Part shown: positions 20,201 through 35,700 of the stretch, piece after piece
How positions within the stretch are numbered: position 1 is the stretch's first letter
Layout: each line of letters opens with the position of its first letter
Origin: Pseudeuparius sepicola
Taxonomy: Eukaryota > Arthropoda > Insecta > Coleoptera > Anthribidae
Direction of reading: 5' to 3'
DNA: 64,000 bases
Assembly: GCA_963920635.1 (NCBI GenBank)
Contig: OY987308.1
Coordinates: 24,924,096 to 24,988,095, forward strand
Notes under the pieces: generated by a model
Database searches by the model: none
What the model was told of the DNA's origin: nothing
Seen by the model: the letters and a program-made list of their open reading frames with translations, nothing else
Program-made: the position numbers and the translations under genes

Positions 20201-20820
20201 CTATGTTTATTTGTGTGTATAATGTTTTCTGAATATTTTTTTTCTTACAGATGGGCGCACAGACAAGTTGCAATTATTGTCGAGATACCGCAACAGGAAA
20301 GTCCCGACTGCCAGAGACAAGACGAAGCAACCCGGCAGAAACAAAAAAGGTTCTTTTCAGAACCACCAACTATTTCCAAAAGAATTCGCTAAGTGTTTAC
20401 TAATTACGTTGATTTAGCACCGCTAATAGCACTAAAAAAAAAAAGAAACCCCAATATCTCTTGCAGTCATGTAAAAAAATCTAAATTGCTTTCCCAATGT
20501 CGATTTGATTTAATACAACAGAGGGCCGACCCAGGGAGATCATTGCCCCAAAAGATAACAATTCTGCAACTTGAAGCAAGGAAACATGGAAACTTTTTTT
20601 TGAAAAAAAAATTACAAGTTCTAAAGTAAAAGTCCAAAAATTATTATTTAAGCAGTTTTCCTGATGTCGATGATTTGGTGGAATCAGACAGTTTTCTGGG
20701 ATCATTGCCCCAATAAATCAACGAGATCGGCAAATAAATATTCAAAAAACATACAACGGGAAAGGAAGCGGTAAAATAACATAATTCGTCTCTTCATTGA
20801 AATAAAAGTTTGGCACTCAC

Positions 20821-20972
20821 CTCTTCTCCCCCGATGCCTCGCCGGGGCTGAAAGCAGCTCTTAACGTGTGGAAAGCATCGAGGTGCGGCCAACCAAAAGT
20901 TTTTCCGCTGATGAACCCTTTTGAAATAGTTGAGCCGCATTTGACGGAAAACTCCATGAGCAGCCGGCACAT
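20821..20972 (-). other. Candidate exon, right-arm mirror of 9579-9730
   Basis: The same acceptor and donor are retained. Substitutions relative to the left copy include a TGG/TGA difference that keeps a second frame open here (start region reads VADVPAAHGVFRQMRLNYFK). No family recognised. Confidence 0.3.
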
Positions 20973-23770
20973 CTGCAACAAATATTGACATTGTAGACCA
21001 AATAGTACAAAGAATACTTTGAAGAGCAGACATATTACAAACAAAAACCAAACTTACATTTAAAAAACGTAGCTGCTAGCCGAGCAGTCCATCAGCACTC
21101 CACTGATTGCTCCATTAGTCCAAAATTGCAATAGGTCTGTCCTTAAAATCCAATCTGGTTTCCATCAATTCTTGGTGACATCTTAAAAATTAATAACAAA
21201 CTACGTCAGAAAGGTCTCGAAAATCAAAAAGAAAATATATTTGTAAGGTTATTTTCGAAAATAATTTTGAAACGCCCATTACATCATATGGATAAGCTGA
21301 AGTCAAACCCAAAGAAACTTCATAGCAAAAATAATCGCACCCCATTTGCCTAAACAGCCTCACGCACCCCAAAGTACCAGAGTCGGTAAAAACGGGGTTA
21401 TTTTCAAAGTTAGCTTTCAAACACCCAGTATGGCATATGGATAAGCTGGGGACAACCCTAAAGAAACTTCTTAGCAAAATTAATCGCACTCCATTTGCCC
21501 AGACAGCCTCATGCACCCCAAAGTACCAGAGTCGATAAAAAAGCAACATAAAAACAGGTTTATTTTCAAAGTTAATTTTCAAACACCCAGTATGGTATAT
21601 GGATAAGCTGGAGACAACCCCAAAGAAACTTCCTAGCAAAAATAATCGCATCCCATTTGCCTAAACAGCCTCACGCACCCCAAAGTACCCGAGTCGATAA
21701 AAAAGCAACGTAAAAACAGGTTTATTTTCAAAGTTAATTTTCAAACACCCAGTATGGTATATGGATAAGCTGGAGACAACCCCAAAGAAACTTCCTAGCA
21801 AAAATAATCGCATCCCATTTGCCTAAACAGCCTCACGCACCCCAAAGTACCCGAGTCGATAAAAAAGCAACGTAAAAACAGGTTTATTTTCAAAGTTAAT
21901 TTTCAAACACCCAGTATGGTATATGGATAAGCTGGAGACAACCCCAAAGAAACTTCCTAGCAAAAATAATCGCATCCCATTTGCCTAAACAGCCTCACGC
22001 ACCCCAAAGTACCCGAGTCGATAAAAAAGCAACGTAAAAACAGGTTTATTTTCAAAGTTAATTTTCAAACACCCAGTATGGTATATGGATAAGCTGGAGA
22101 CAACCCCAAAGAAACTTCCTAGCAAAAATAATCGCATCCCATTTGCCTAAACAGCCTCACGCACCCCAAAGTACCCGAGTCGATAAAAAAGCAACGTAAA
22201 AACAGGTTTATTTTCAAAGTTAATTTTCAAACACCCAGTATGGTATATGGATAAGCTGGAGACAACCCTAAAGAAACTCCTTAGCAAAATTAATCGCACT
22301 CCATTTGCCCAGACAGCCTCATGCACCCCAAAGTACCAGAGTCGATAAAAAAGCAACATAAAAACAGGTTTATTTTCAAAGTTAATTTTCAAACACCCAG
22401 TATGGCATATGGGTAAGCTGGGGACAACCCCAAAGAAACTCCTTAGCAAAATTAATCGCACTCCATTTGCCCAGACAGCCTCATGCACCCCAAAGTACCA
22501 GAGTCGATAAAAAAGCAACATAAAAACAGGTTTATTTGCAAAGTTAATTTTCAAACACCCAGTATGGTATATGGATAAGCTGGAGACAACCCCAAAGAAA
22601 CTTCCTAGCAAAAATAATCGCATCCCATTTGCCTAAACAGCCTCACGCACCCCAAAGTACCCGAGTCGATAAAAAAGCAACGTAAAAACAGGTTTATTTT
22701 CAAAGTTAATTTTCAAACACCCAGTATGGTATATGGATAAGCTGGAGACAACCCCAAAGAAACTTCCTAGCAAAAATAATCGCATCCCATTTGCCTAAAC
22801 AGCCTCACGCACCCCAAAGTACCCGAGTCGATAAAAAAGCAACGTAAAAACAGGTTTATTTTCAAAGTTAATTTTCAAACACCCAGTATGGTATATGGAT
22901 AAGCTGGAGACAACCCCAAAGAAACTTCCTAGCAAAAATAATCGCATCCCATTTGCCTAAACAGCCTCACGCACCCCAAAGTACCCGAGTCGATAAAAAA
23001 GCAACGTAAAAACAGGTTTATTTTCAAAGTTAATTTTCAAACACCCAGTATGGTATATGGATAAGCTGGAGACAACCCCAAAGAAACTTCCTAGCAAAAA
23101 TAATCGCATCCCATTTGCCTAAACAGCCTCACGCACCCCAAAGTACCCGAGTCGATAAAAAAGCAACGTAAAAACAGGTTTATTTTCAAAGTTAATTTTC
23201 AAACACCCAGTATGGTATATGGATAAGCTGGAGACAACCCCAAAGAAACTTCCTAGCAAAAATAATCGCATCCCATTTGCCTAAACAGCCTCACGCACCC
23301 CAAAGTACCCGAGTCGATAAAAAAGCAACGTAAAAACAGGTTTATTTTCAAAGTTAATTTTCAAACACCCAGTATGGCATATGGGTAAGCTGGGGACAAC
23401 CCCAAAGAAACTCCTTAGCAAAATTAATCGCACTCCATTTGCCCAGACAGCCTCATGCACCCCAAAGTACCAGAGTCGATAAAAAAGCAACATAAAAACA
23501 GGTTTATTTGCAAAGTTAATTTTCAAACACCCAGTATGGCATATGGGTAAGCTGGGGACAACCCCAAAGAAACTCCTTAGCAAAATTAATCGCACTCCAT
23601 TTGCCCAGACAGCCTCATGCACCCCAAAGTACCAGAGTCGATAAAAAAGCAACGTAAAAACAGGTTTATTTTCAAAGTTAATTTTCAAACACCCAGTATG
23701 GCAAATGGATAAGCTGGAGACAACCCCAAAGAAACTTCCTAGCAAAAATAATCGCATCCCATTTGCCTAA

Positions 23771-26700
23771 ACAGCCTCACGCACCCCAAAGTACCAGAGT
23801 CGATAAAAAAGCAACGTAAAAACAGGTTTATTTTCAAAGTTAATTTTCAAACACCCAGTATGGTATATGGATAAGCTGGAGACAACCCCAAAGAAACTTC
23901 CTAGCAAAAATAATCGCATCCCATTTGCCTAAACAGCCTCACGCACCTTAAAGTACCAGAGTCGGTAAAAACGGGGTTATTTTCAAAGTTAACTTTCAAA
24001 CACCCAGTATGGCATATGGGTAAGCTGGGGACAACCCTAAAGAAACTCCTTAGCAAAATTAATCGCACTCCATTTGCCCAGACAGCCTCATGCACCCCAA
24101 AGTACCAGAGTCGATAAAAAAGCAACGGAAAACAGATTTATTTTCAAAGTTAATTTTCAAACACCCAGTATGGCATATGGATAAGCTGGAGACAACCCCA
24201 AAGAAACTTCCTAGCAAAAATAATCGCATCCCATTTGCCTAAACAGCCTCACGCACCCCAAAGTACCCGAGTCGATAAAAAAGCAACGTAAAAACAGGTT
24301 TATTTTCAAAGTTAATTTTCAAACACCCAGTATGGTATATGGATAAGCTGGAGACAACCCCAAAGAAACTTCCTAGCAAAAATAATCGCATCCCATTTGC
24401 CTAAACAGCCTCACGCACCCCAAAGTACCCGAGTCGATAAAAAAGCAACGTAAAAACAGGTTTATTTTCAAAGTTAATTTTCAAACACCCAGTATGGTAT
24501 ATGGATAAGCTGGAGACAACCCCAAAGAAACTTCCTAGCAAAAATAATCGCATCCCATTTGCCTAAACAGCCTCACGCACCCCAAAGTACCCGAGTCGAT
24601 AAAAAAGCAACGTAAAAACAGGTTTATTTTCAAAGTTAATTTTCAAACACCCAGTATGGTATATGGATAAGCTGGAGACAACCCCAAAGAAACTTCCTAG
24701 CAAAAATAATCGCATCCCATTTGCCTAAACAGCCTCACGCACCCCAAAGTACCCGAGTCGATAAAAAAGCAACGTAAAAACAGGTTTATTTTCAAAGTTA
24801 ATTTTCAAACACCCAGTATGGTATATGGATAAGCTGGAGACAACCCCAAAGAAACTTCCTAGCAAAAATAATCGCATCCCATTTGCCTAAACAGCCTCAC
24901 GCACCCCAAAGTACCCGAGTCGATAAAAAAGCAACGTAAAAACAGGTTTATTTTCAAAGTTAATTTTCAAACACCCAGTATGGTATATGGATAAGCTGGA
25001 GACAACCCTAAAGAAACTCCTTAGCAAAATTAATCGCGCTCCATTTGCCTAAACAGCCTCACGCACCCCAAAGTACCCGAGTCGATAAAAAAGCAACGTA
25101 AAAACAGGTTTATTTTCAAAGTTAATTTTCAAACACCCAGTATGGTATATGGATAAGCTGGAGACAACCCTAAAGAAACTCCTTAGCAAAATTAATCGCA
25201 CTCCATTTGCCCAGACAGCCTCATGCACCCCAAAGTACCAGAGTCGATAAAAAAGCAACGTAAAACAGATTTATTTTCAAAGTTAATTTTCAAACACCCA
25301 GTATGGCATATGGATAAGCTGCAAACAACCCCAAATAAACTTCCTAGCAAAAATAATCGCATCCCATTTGCCTAAACAGCCTCACCCACCCCAAAGTACC
25401 CGAGTCGATAAAAAAGCAACGTAAAAACAGGTTTATTTTCAAAGTTAATTTTCAAACACCCAGTATGGTATATGGATAAGCTGGAGACAACCCCAAAGAA
25501 ACTTCCTAGCAAAAATAATCGCATCCCATTTGCCTAAACAGCCTCACGCACCCCAAAGTACCCGAGTCGATAAAAAAGCAACGTAAAAACAGGTTTATTT
25601 TCAAAGTTAATTTTCAAACACCCAGTATGGTATATGGATAAGCTGGAGACAACCCCAAAGAAACTTCCTAGCAAAAATAATCGCATCCCATTTGCCTAAA
25701 CAGCCTCACGCACCCCAAAGTACCCGAGTCGATAAAAAAGCAACGTAAAAACAGGTTTATTTTCAAAGTTAATTTTCAAACACCCAGTATGGTATATGGA
25801 TAAGCTGGAGACAACCCCAAAGAAACTTCCTAGCAAAAATAATCGCATCCCATTTGCCTAAACAGCCTCACGCACCCCAAAGTACCCGAGTCGATAAAAA
25901 AGCAACGTAAAAACAGGTTTATTTTCAAAGTTAATTTTCAAACACCCAGTATGGTATATGGATAAGCTGGAGACAACCCCAAAGAAACTTCCTAGCAAAA
26001 ATAATCGCATCCCATTTGCCTAAACAGCCTCACGCACCCCAAAGTACCCGAGTCGATAAAAAAGCAACGTAAAAACAGGTTTATTTTCAAAGTTAATTTT
26101 CAAACACCCAGTATGGTATATGGATAAGCTGGAGACAACCCCAAAGAAACTTCCTAGCAAAAATAATCGCATCCCATTTGCCTAAACAGCCTCACGCACC
26201 CCAAAGTACCCGAGTCGATAAAAAAGCAACGTAAAAACAGGTTTATTTTCAAAGTTAATTTTCAAACACCCAGTATGGTATATGGATAAGCTGGAGACAA
26301 CCCCAAAGAAACTTCCTAGCAAAAATAATCGCATCCCATTTGCCTAAACAGCCTCACGCACCCCAAAGTACCCGAGTCGATAAAAAAGCAACGTAAAAAC
26401 AGGTTTATTTTCAAAGTTAATTTTCAAACACCCAGTATGGCATATGGATAAGCTGCAAACAACCCCAAATAAACTTCCTAGCAAAAATAATCGCATCCCA
26501 TTTGCCTAAACAGCCTCACGCACCCCAAAGTACCCGAGTCGATAAAAAAGCAACGTAAAAACAGGTTTATTTTCAAAGTTAATTTTCAAACACCCAGTAT
26601 GGTATATGGATAAGCTGGAGACAACCCCAAAGAAACTTCCTAGCAAAAATAATCGCATCCCATTTGCCTAAACAGCCTCACGCACCCCAAAGTACCCGAG

Positions 26701-29700
26701 TCGATAAAAAAGCAACGTAAAAGCAGGTTTATTTTCAAAGTTAATTTTCAAACACCCAGTATGGTATATGGATAAGCTGGAGACAACCCTAAAGAAACTC
26801 CTTAGCAAAATTAATCGCGCTCCATTTGCCTAAACAGCCTCACGCACCCCAAAGTACCCGAGTCGATAAAAAAGCAACGTAAAAACAGGTTTATTTTCAA
26901 AGTTAATTTTCAAACACCCAGTATGGTATATGGATAAGCTGGAGACAACCCTAAAGAAACTCCTTAGCAGAATTAATCGCACTCCATTTGCCCAGACAGC
27001 CTCATGCACCCCAAAGTACCAGAGTCGATAAAAAAGCAACGTAAAACAGATTTATTTTCAAAGTTAATTTTCAAACACCCAGTATGGCATATGGATAAGC
27101 TGGAGACAACCCTAAAGAAACTCCTTTGCAAAATTAATCGCACTCCATTTGCCCAGACAGCCTCATGCACCCCAAAGTACCAGAGTCGGTAAAAAAGCAA
27201 CGTAGAAGCAGGTTTATTTTCAAAGTTAATTTTCAAACACCCAGTATGGTATATGGATAAGCTGGAGACAACCCTAAAGAAACTCCTTAGCAAAATTAAT
27301 CGCGCTCCATTTGCCTAAACAGCCTCACGCACCCCAAAGTACCCGAGTCGATAAAAAAGCAACGTAAAAACAGGTTTATTTTCAAAGTTAATTTTCAAAC
27401 ACCCAGTATGGTATATGGATAAGCTGGAGACAACCCTAAAGAAACTCCTTAGCAGAATTAATCGCACTCCATTTGCCCAGACAGCCTCATGCACCCCAAA
27501 GTACCAGAGTCGGTAAAAAAGCAACGTAAAAACAGGTTTATTTTCAAAGTTAATTTTCAAACACCCAGTATGGTATATGGATAAGCTGGAGACAACCCTA
27601 AAGAAACTCCTTAGCAAAATTAATCGCGCTCCATTTGCCTAAACAGCCTCACGCACCCCAAAGTACCCGAGTCGATAAAAAAGCAACGTAAAAACAGGTT
27701 TATTTTCAAAGTTAATTTTCAAACACCCAGTATGGCATATGGATAAGCTGCAAACAACCCCAAATAAACTTCCTAGCAAAAATAATCGCATCCCATTTGC
27801 CTAAACAGCCTCACCCACCCCAAAGTACCCGAGTCGATAAAAAAGCAACGTAAAAGCAGGTTTATTTTCAAAGTTAATTTTCAAACACCCAGTATGGTAT
27901 ATGGATAAGCTGGAGACAACCCTAAAGAAACTCCTTAGCAAAATTAATCGCGCTCCATTTGCCTAAACAGCCTCACGCACCCCAAAGTACCCGAGTCGAT
28001 AAAAAAGCAACGTAAAAACAGGTTTATTTTCAAAGTTAATTTTCAAACACCCAGTATGGTATATGGATAAGCTGGAGACAACCCTAAAGAAACTCCTTAG
28101 CAGAATTAATCGCACTCCATTTGCCCAGACAGCCTCATGCACCCCAAAGTACCAGAGTCGGTAAAAAAGCAACGTAAAAGCAGGTTTATTTTCAAAGTTA
28201 ATTTTCAAACACCCAGTATGGTATATGGATAAGCTGGAGACAACCCTAAAGAAACTCCTTAGCAAAATTAATCGCGCTCCATTTGCCTAAACAGCCTCAC
28301 GCACCCCAAAGTACCCGAGTCGATAAAAAAGCAACGTAAAAACAGGTTTATTTTCAAAGTTAATTTTCAAACACCCAGTATGGTATATGGATAAGCTGGA
28401 GACAACCCTAAAGAAACTCCTTAGCAGAATTAATCGCACTCCATTTGCCCAGACAGCCTCATGCACCCCAAAGTACCAGAGTCGATAAAAAAGCAACGTA
28501 AAACAGATTTATTTTCAAAGTTAATTTTCAAACACCCAGTATGGCATATGGATAAGCTGCAAACAACCCCAAATAAACTTCCTAGCAAAAATAATCGCAT
28601 CCCATTTGCCTAAACAGCCTCACCCACCCCAAAGTACCCGAGTCGATAAAAAAGCAACGTAAAAACAGGTTTATTTTCAAAGTTAATTTTCAAACACCCA
28701 GTATGGTATATGGATAAGCTGGAGACAACCCTAAAGAAACTCCTTAGCAGAATTAATCGCACTCCATTTGCCCAGACAGCCTCATGCACCCCAAAGTACC
28801 AGAGTCGGTAAAAAAGCAACGTAAAAACAGGTTTATTTTCAAAGTTAATTTTCAAACACCCAGTATGGTATATGGATAAGCTGGAGACAACCCTAAAGAA
28901 ACTCCTTAGCAGAATTAATCGCACTCCATTTGCCCAGACAGCCTCATGCACCCCAAAGTACCAGAGTCGGTAAAAAAGCAACGTAAAACAGATTTATTTT
29001 CAAAGTTAATTTTCAAACACCCAGTATGGTATATGGATAAGCTGGAGACAACCCTAAAGAAACTCCTTAGCAGAATTAATCGCACTCCATTTGCCCAGAC
29101 AGCCTCATGCACCCCAAAGTACCAGAGTCGGTAAAAAAGCAACGTAAAAACAGGTTTATTTTCAAAGTTAATTTTCAAACACCCAGTATGGTATATGGAT
29201 AAGCTGGAGACAACCCTAAAGAAACTCCTTAGCAGAATTAATCGCACTCCATTTGCCCAGACAGCCTCATGCACCCCAAAGTACCAGAGTCGGTAAAAAA
29301 GCAACGTAAAACAGATTTATTTTCAAAGTTAATTTTCAAACACCCAGTATGGTATATGGATAAGCTGGAGACAACCCTAAAGAAACTCCTTAGCAGAATT
29401 AATCGCACTCCATTTGCCCAGACAGCCTCATGCACCCCAAAGTACCAGAGTCGGTAAAAAAGCAACGTAAAAACAGGTTTATTTTCAAAGTTAATTTTCA
29501 AACACCCAGTATGGTATATGGATAAGCTGGAGACAACCCTAAAGAAACTCCTTAGCAGAATTAATCGCACTCCATTTGCCCAGACAGCCTCATGCACCCC
29601 AAAGTACCAGAGTCGGTAAAAAAGCAACGTAAAAACAGGTTTATTTTCAAAGTTAATTTTCAAACACCCAGTATGGTATATGGATAAGCTGGAGACAACC

Positions 29701-32700
29701 CTAAAGAAACTCCTTAGCAGAATTAATCGCACTCCATTTGCCCAGACAGCCTCATGCACCCCAAAGTACCAGAGTCGGTAAAAAAGCAACGTAAAACAGA
29801 TTTATTTTCAAAGTTAATTTTCAAACACCCAGTATGGTATATGGATAAGCTGGAGACAACCCTAAAGAAACTCCTTAGCAGAATTAATCGCACTCCATTT
29901 GCCCAGACAGCCTCATGCACCCCAAAGTACCAGAGTCGGTAAAAAAGCAACGTAAAAACAGGTTTATTTTCAAAGTTAATTTTCAAACACCCAGTATGGT
30001 ATATGGATAAGCTGGAGACAACCCTAAAGAAACTCCTTAGCAGAATTAATCGCACTCCATTTGCCCAGACAGCCTCATGCACCCCAAAGTACCAGAGTCG
30101 GTAAAAAAGCAACGTAAAAACAGGTTTATTTTCAAAGTTAATTTTCAAACACCCAGTATGGTATATGGATAAGCTGGAGACAACCCTAAAGAAACTCCTT
30201 AGCAGAATTAATCGCACTCCATTTGCCCAGACAGCCTCATGCACCCCAAAGTACCAGAGTCGGTAAAAAAGCAACGTAAAACAGATTTATTTTCAAAGTT
30301 AATTTTCAAACACCCAGTATGGTATATGGATAAGCTGGAGACAACCCTAAAGAAACTCCTTAGCAGAATTAATCGCACTCCATTTGCCCAGACAGCCTCA
30401 TGCACCCCAAAGTACCAGAGTCGATAAAAAAGCAACGTAAAACAGATTTATTTTCAAAGTTAATTTTCAAACACCCAGTATGGTATATGGATAAGCTGGA
30501 GACAACCCTAAAGAAACTCCTTAGCAGAATTAATCGCACTCCATTTGCCCAGACAGCCTCATGCACCCCAAAGTACCAGAGTCGGTAAAAAAGCAACGTA
30601 AAAACAGGTTTATTTTCAAAGTTAATTTTCAAACACCCAGTATGGTATATGGATAAGCTGGAGACAACCCTAAAGAAACTCCTTAGCAGAATTAATCGCA
30701 CTCCATTTGCCCAGACAGCCTCATGCACCCCAAAGTACCAGAGTCGGTAAAAAAGCAACGTAAAAACAGGTTTATTTTCAAAGTTAATTTTCAAACACCC
30801 AGTATGGTATATGGATAAGCTGGAGACAACCCTAAAGAAACTCCTTAGCAGAATTAATCGCACTCCATTTGCCCAGACAGCCTCATGCACCCCAAAGTAC
30901 CAGAGTCGGTAAAAAAGCAACGTAAAACAGATTTATTTTCAAAGTTAATTTTCAAACACCCAGTATGGTATATGGATAAGCTGGAGACAACCCTAAAGAA
31001 ACTCCTTAGCAGAATTAATCGCACTCCATTTGCCCAGACAGCCTCATGCACCCCAAAGTACCAGAGTCGATAAAAAAGCAACGTAAAACAGATTTATTTT
31101 CAAAGTTAATTTTCAAACACCCAGTATGGTATATGGATAAGCTGGAGACAACCCTAAAGAAACTCCTTAGCAAAATTAATCGCACTCCATTTGCCCAGAC
31201 AGCCTCATGCACCCCAAAGTACCAGAGTCGATAAAAAAGCAACGTAAAACAGATTTATTTTCAAAGTTAATTTTCAAACACCCAGTATGGTATATGGATA
31301 AGCTGGAGACAACCCTAAAGAAACTCCTTAGCAAAATTAATCGCACTCCATTTGCCCAGACAGCCTCATGCACCCCAAAGTACCAGAGTCGATAAAAAAG
31401 CAACGTAAAACAGATTTATTTTCAAAGTTAATTTTCAAACACCCAGTATGGCATATGGGTAAGCTGGGGACAACCCCAAAGAAACTCCTTAGCAAAATTA
31501 ATCGCACTCCATTTGCCCAGACAGCCTCATGCACCCCAAAGTACCAGAGTCGATAAAAAAGCAACGTAAAACAGATTTATTTTCAAAGTTAATTTTCAAA
31601 CACCCAGTATGGTATATGGATAAGCTGGAGACAACCCTAAAGAAACTCCTTAGCAAAATTAATCGCACTCCATTTGCCCAGACAGCCTCATGCACCCCAA
31701 AGTACCAGAGTCGATAAAAAAGCAACGTAAAACAGATTTATTTTCAAAGTTAATTTTCAAACACCCAGTATGGTATATGGATAAGCTGGAGACAACCCTA
31801 AAGAAACTCCTTAGCAAAATTAATCGCACTCCATTTGCCCAGACAGCCTCATGCACCCCAAAGTACCAGAGTCGATAAAAAAGCAACGTAAAACAGATTT
31901 ATTTTCAAAGTTAATTTTCAAACACCCAGTATGGCATATGGGTAAGCTGGGGACAACCCCAAAGAAACTCCTTAGCAAAATTAATCGCACTCCATTTGCC
32001 CAGACAGCCTCATGCACCCCAAAGTACCAGAGTCGATAAAAAAGCAACGTAAAACAGATTTATTTTCAAAGTTAATTTTCAAACACCCAGTATGGCATAT
32101 GGGTAAGCTGGGGACAACCCCAAAGAAACTCCTTAGCAAAATTAATCGCACTCCATTTGCCCAGACAGCCTCATGCACCCCAAAGTACCAGAGTCGATAA
32201 AAAAGCAACGTAAAACAGATTTATTTTCAAAGTTAATTTTCAAACACCCAGTATGGTATATGGATAAGCTGGAGACAACCCTAAAGAAACTCCTTAGCAA
32301 AATTAATCGCACTCCATTTGCCCAGACAGCCTCATGCACCCCAAAGTACCAGAGTCGATAAAAAAGCAACGTAAAACAGATTTATTTTCAAAGTTAATTT
32401 TCAAACACCCAGTATGGTATATGGATAAGCTGGAGACAACCCTAAAGAAACTCCTTAGCAAAATTAATCGCACTCCATTTGCCCAGACAGCCTCATGCAC
32501 CCCAAAGTACCAGAGTCGATAAAAAAGCAACGTAAAACAGATTTATTTTCAAAGTTAATTTTCAAACACCCAGTATGGCATATGGGTAAGCTGGGGACAA
32601 CCCCAAAGAAACTCCTTAGCAAAATTAATCGCACTCCATTTGCCCAGACAGCCTCATGCACCCCAAAGTACCAGAGTCGATAAAAAAGCAACGTAAAAAC

Positions 32701-35700
32701 AGGTTTATTTTCAAAGTTAATTTTCAAACACCCAGTATGGCAAATGGATAAGCTGGAGACAACCCCAAAGAAACTCTCCGGCAAAAATAATTGCACCCCA
32801 TTTGCCTAAACAGCCTCATGCACTCCAAAGTACCCGAGTCGATAAAAAAGCAACGTAAAACAGATTTATTTTCAAAGTTAATTTTCAAACACCCAGTATG
32901 GCATATGGGTAAGCTGGGGACAACCCCAAAGAAACTCCTTAGCAAAATTAATCGCACTCCATTTGCCCAGACAGCCTCATGCACCCCAAAGTACCCGAGT
33001 CGATAAAAAAGCAACGTAAAAACAGGTTTATTTTCAAAGTTAATTTTCAAACACCCAGTATGGCAAATGGATAAGCTGGAGACAACCCCAAAGAAACTCT
33101 CCGGCAAAAATAATTGCACCCCATTTGCCTAAACAGCCTCATGCACTCCAAAGTACCCGAGTCGATAAAAAAGCAACGTAAAAACAGGTTTATTTTCAAA
33201 GTTAATTTTCAAACACCCAGTATGGCAAATGGATAAGCTGGAGACAACCCCAAAGAAACTTCCTGGCAAAAATAATTGCACCCCATTTGCCTAAACAGCC
33301 TCATGCACCCCAAAGTACCCGAGTCGATAAAAAAGCAACGTAAAAGCAGGTTTATTTTCAAAGTTAATTTTCAAACACCCAGTATGGTATATGGATAAGC
33401 TGGAGACAACCCTAAAGAAACTCCTTAGCAAAATTAATCGCGCTCCATTTGCCTAAACAGCCTCACGCACCCCAAAGTACCCGAGTCGATAAAAAAGCAA
33501 CGTAAAAACAGGTTTATTTTCAAAGTTAATTTTCAAACACCCAGTATGGTATATGGATAAGCTGGAGACAACCCTAAAGAAACTCCTTAGCAGAATTAAT
33601 CGCACTCCATTTGCCCAGACAGCCTCATGCACCCCAAAGTACCAGAGTCGATAAAAAAGCAACGTAAAACAGATTTATTTTCAAAGTTAATTTTCAAACA
33701 CCCAGTATGGCATATGGATAAGCTGGAGACAACCCTAAAGAAACTCCTTAGCAAAATTAATCGCACTCCATTTGCCCAGACAGCCTCATGCACCCCAAAG
33801 TACCAGAGTCGATAAAAAAGCAACATAAAAACAGGTTTATTTTCAAAGTTAATTTTCAAACACCCAGTATGGTATATGGATAAGCTGGAGACAACCCTAA
33901 AGAAACTCCTTAGCAAAATTAATCGCACTCCATTTGCCCAGACAGCCTCATGCACCCCAAAGTACCAGAGTCGATAAAAAAGCAACATAAAAACAGGTTT
34001 ATTTTCAAAGTTAATTTTCAAACACCCAGTATGGTATATGGATAAGCTGGAGACAACCCTAAAGAAACTCCTTAGCAAAATTAATCGCACTCCATTTGCC
34101 CAGACAGCCTCATGCACCCCAAAGTACCAGAGTCGATAAAAAAGCAACATAAAAACAGGTTTATTTTCAAAGTTAATTTTCAAACACCCAGTATGGTATA
34201 TGGATAAGCTGGAGACAACCCTAAAGAAACTCCTTAGCAAAATTAATCGCACTCCATTTGCCCAGACAGCCTCATGCACCCCAAAGTACCAGAGTCGATA
34301 AAAAAGCAACATAAAAACAGGTTTATTTTCAAAGTTAATTTTCAAACACCCAGTATGGTATATGGATAAGCTAGAGACAACCCTAAAGAAACTCCTTAGC
34401 AAAATTAATCGCACTCCATTTGCCCAGACAGCCTCATGCACCCCAAAGTACCAGAGTCGATAAAAAAGCAACGTAAAACAGATTTATTTTCAAAGTTAAT
34501 TTTCAAACACCCAGTATGGTATATGGATAAGCTGGAGACAACCCTAAAGAAACTCCTTAGCAAAATTAATCGCACTCCATTTGCCCAGACAGCCTCATGC
34601 ACCCCAAAGTACCAGAGTCGATAAAAAAGCAACATAAAAACAGGTTTATTTTCAAAGTTAATTTTCAAACACCCAGTATGGTATATGGATAAGCTGGAGA
34701 CAACCCTAAAGAAACTCCTTAGCAAAATTAATCGCACTCCATTTGCCCAGACAGCCTCATGCACCCCAAAGTACCAGAGTCGATAAAAAAGCAACATAAA
34801 AACAGGTTTATTTTCAAAGTTAATTTTCAAACACCCAGTATGGTATATGGATAAGCTGGAGACAACCCTAAAGAAACTCCTTAGCAAAATTAATCGCACT
34901 CCATTTGCCCAGACAGCCTCATGCACCCCAAAGTACCAGAGTCGATAAAAAAGCAACATAAAAACAGGTTTATTTTCAAAGTTAATTTTCAAACACCCAG
35001 TATGGTATATGGATAAGCTGGAGACAACCCTAAAGAAACTCCTTAGCAAAATTAATCGCACTCCATTTGCCCAGACAGCCTCATGCACCCCAAAGTACCA
35101 GAGTCGATAAAAAAGCAACGTAAAACAGATTTATTTTCAAAGTTAATTTTCAAACACCCAGTATGGCATATGGGTAAGCTGGGGACAACCCCAAAGAAAC
35201 TCCTTAGCAAAATTAATCGCACTCCATTTGCCCAGACAGCCTCATGCACCCCAAAGTACCAGAGTCGATAAAAAAGCAACGTAAAACAGATTTATTTTCA
35301 AAGTTAATTTTCAAACACCCAGTATGGTATATGGATAAGCTGGAGACAACCCTAAAGAAACTCCTTAGCAAAATTAATCGCACTCCATTTGCCCAGACAG
35401 CCTCATGCACCCCAAAGTACCAGAGTCGATAAAAAAGCAACATAAAAACAGGTTTATTTTCAAAGTTAATTTTCAAACACCCAGTATGGTATATGGATAA
35501 GCTGGAGACAACCCTAAAGAAACTCCTTAGCAAAATTAATCGCACTCCATTTGCCCAGACAGCCTCATGCACCCCAAAGTACCAGAGTCGATAAAAAAGC
35601 AACGTAAAACAGATTTATTTTCAAAGTTAATTTTCAAACACCCAGTATGGCATATGGGTAAGCTGGGGACAACCCCAAAGAAACTCCTTAGCAAAATTAA

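Larger units (their letters stand above)
16790..21190 (-). repeat. Near-identical inner core of right arm
   Basis: This is the reverse complement of 9361-13680 with few differences. One is a 30-base extra stretch near 17300; another is the longer 20480-20710 segment. It contains mirrored copies of the hairpin modules, the inverted-repeat element 17340-17658, the hairpin 19503-19549 and the candidate exons. Confidence 0.93.
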
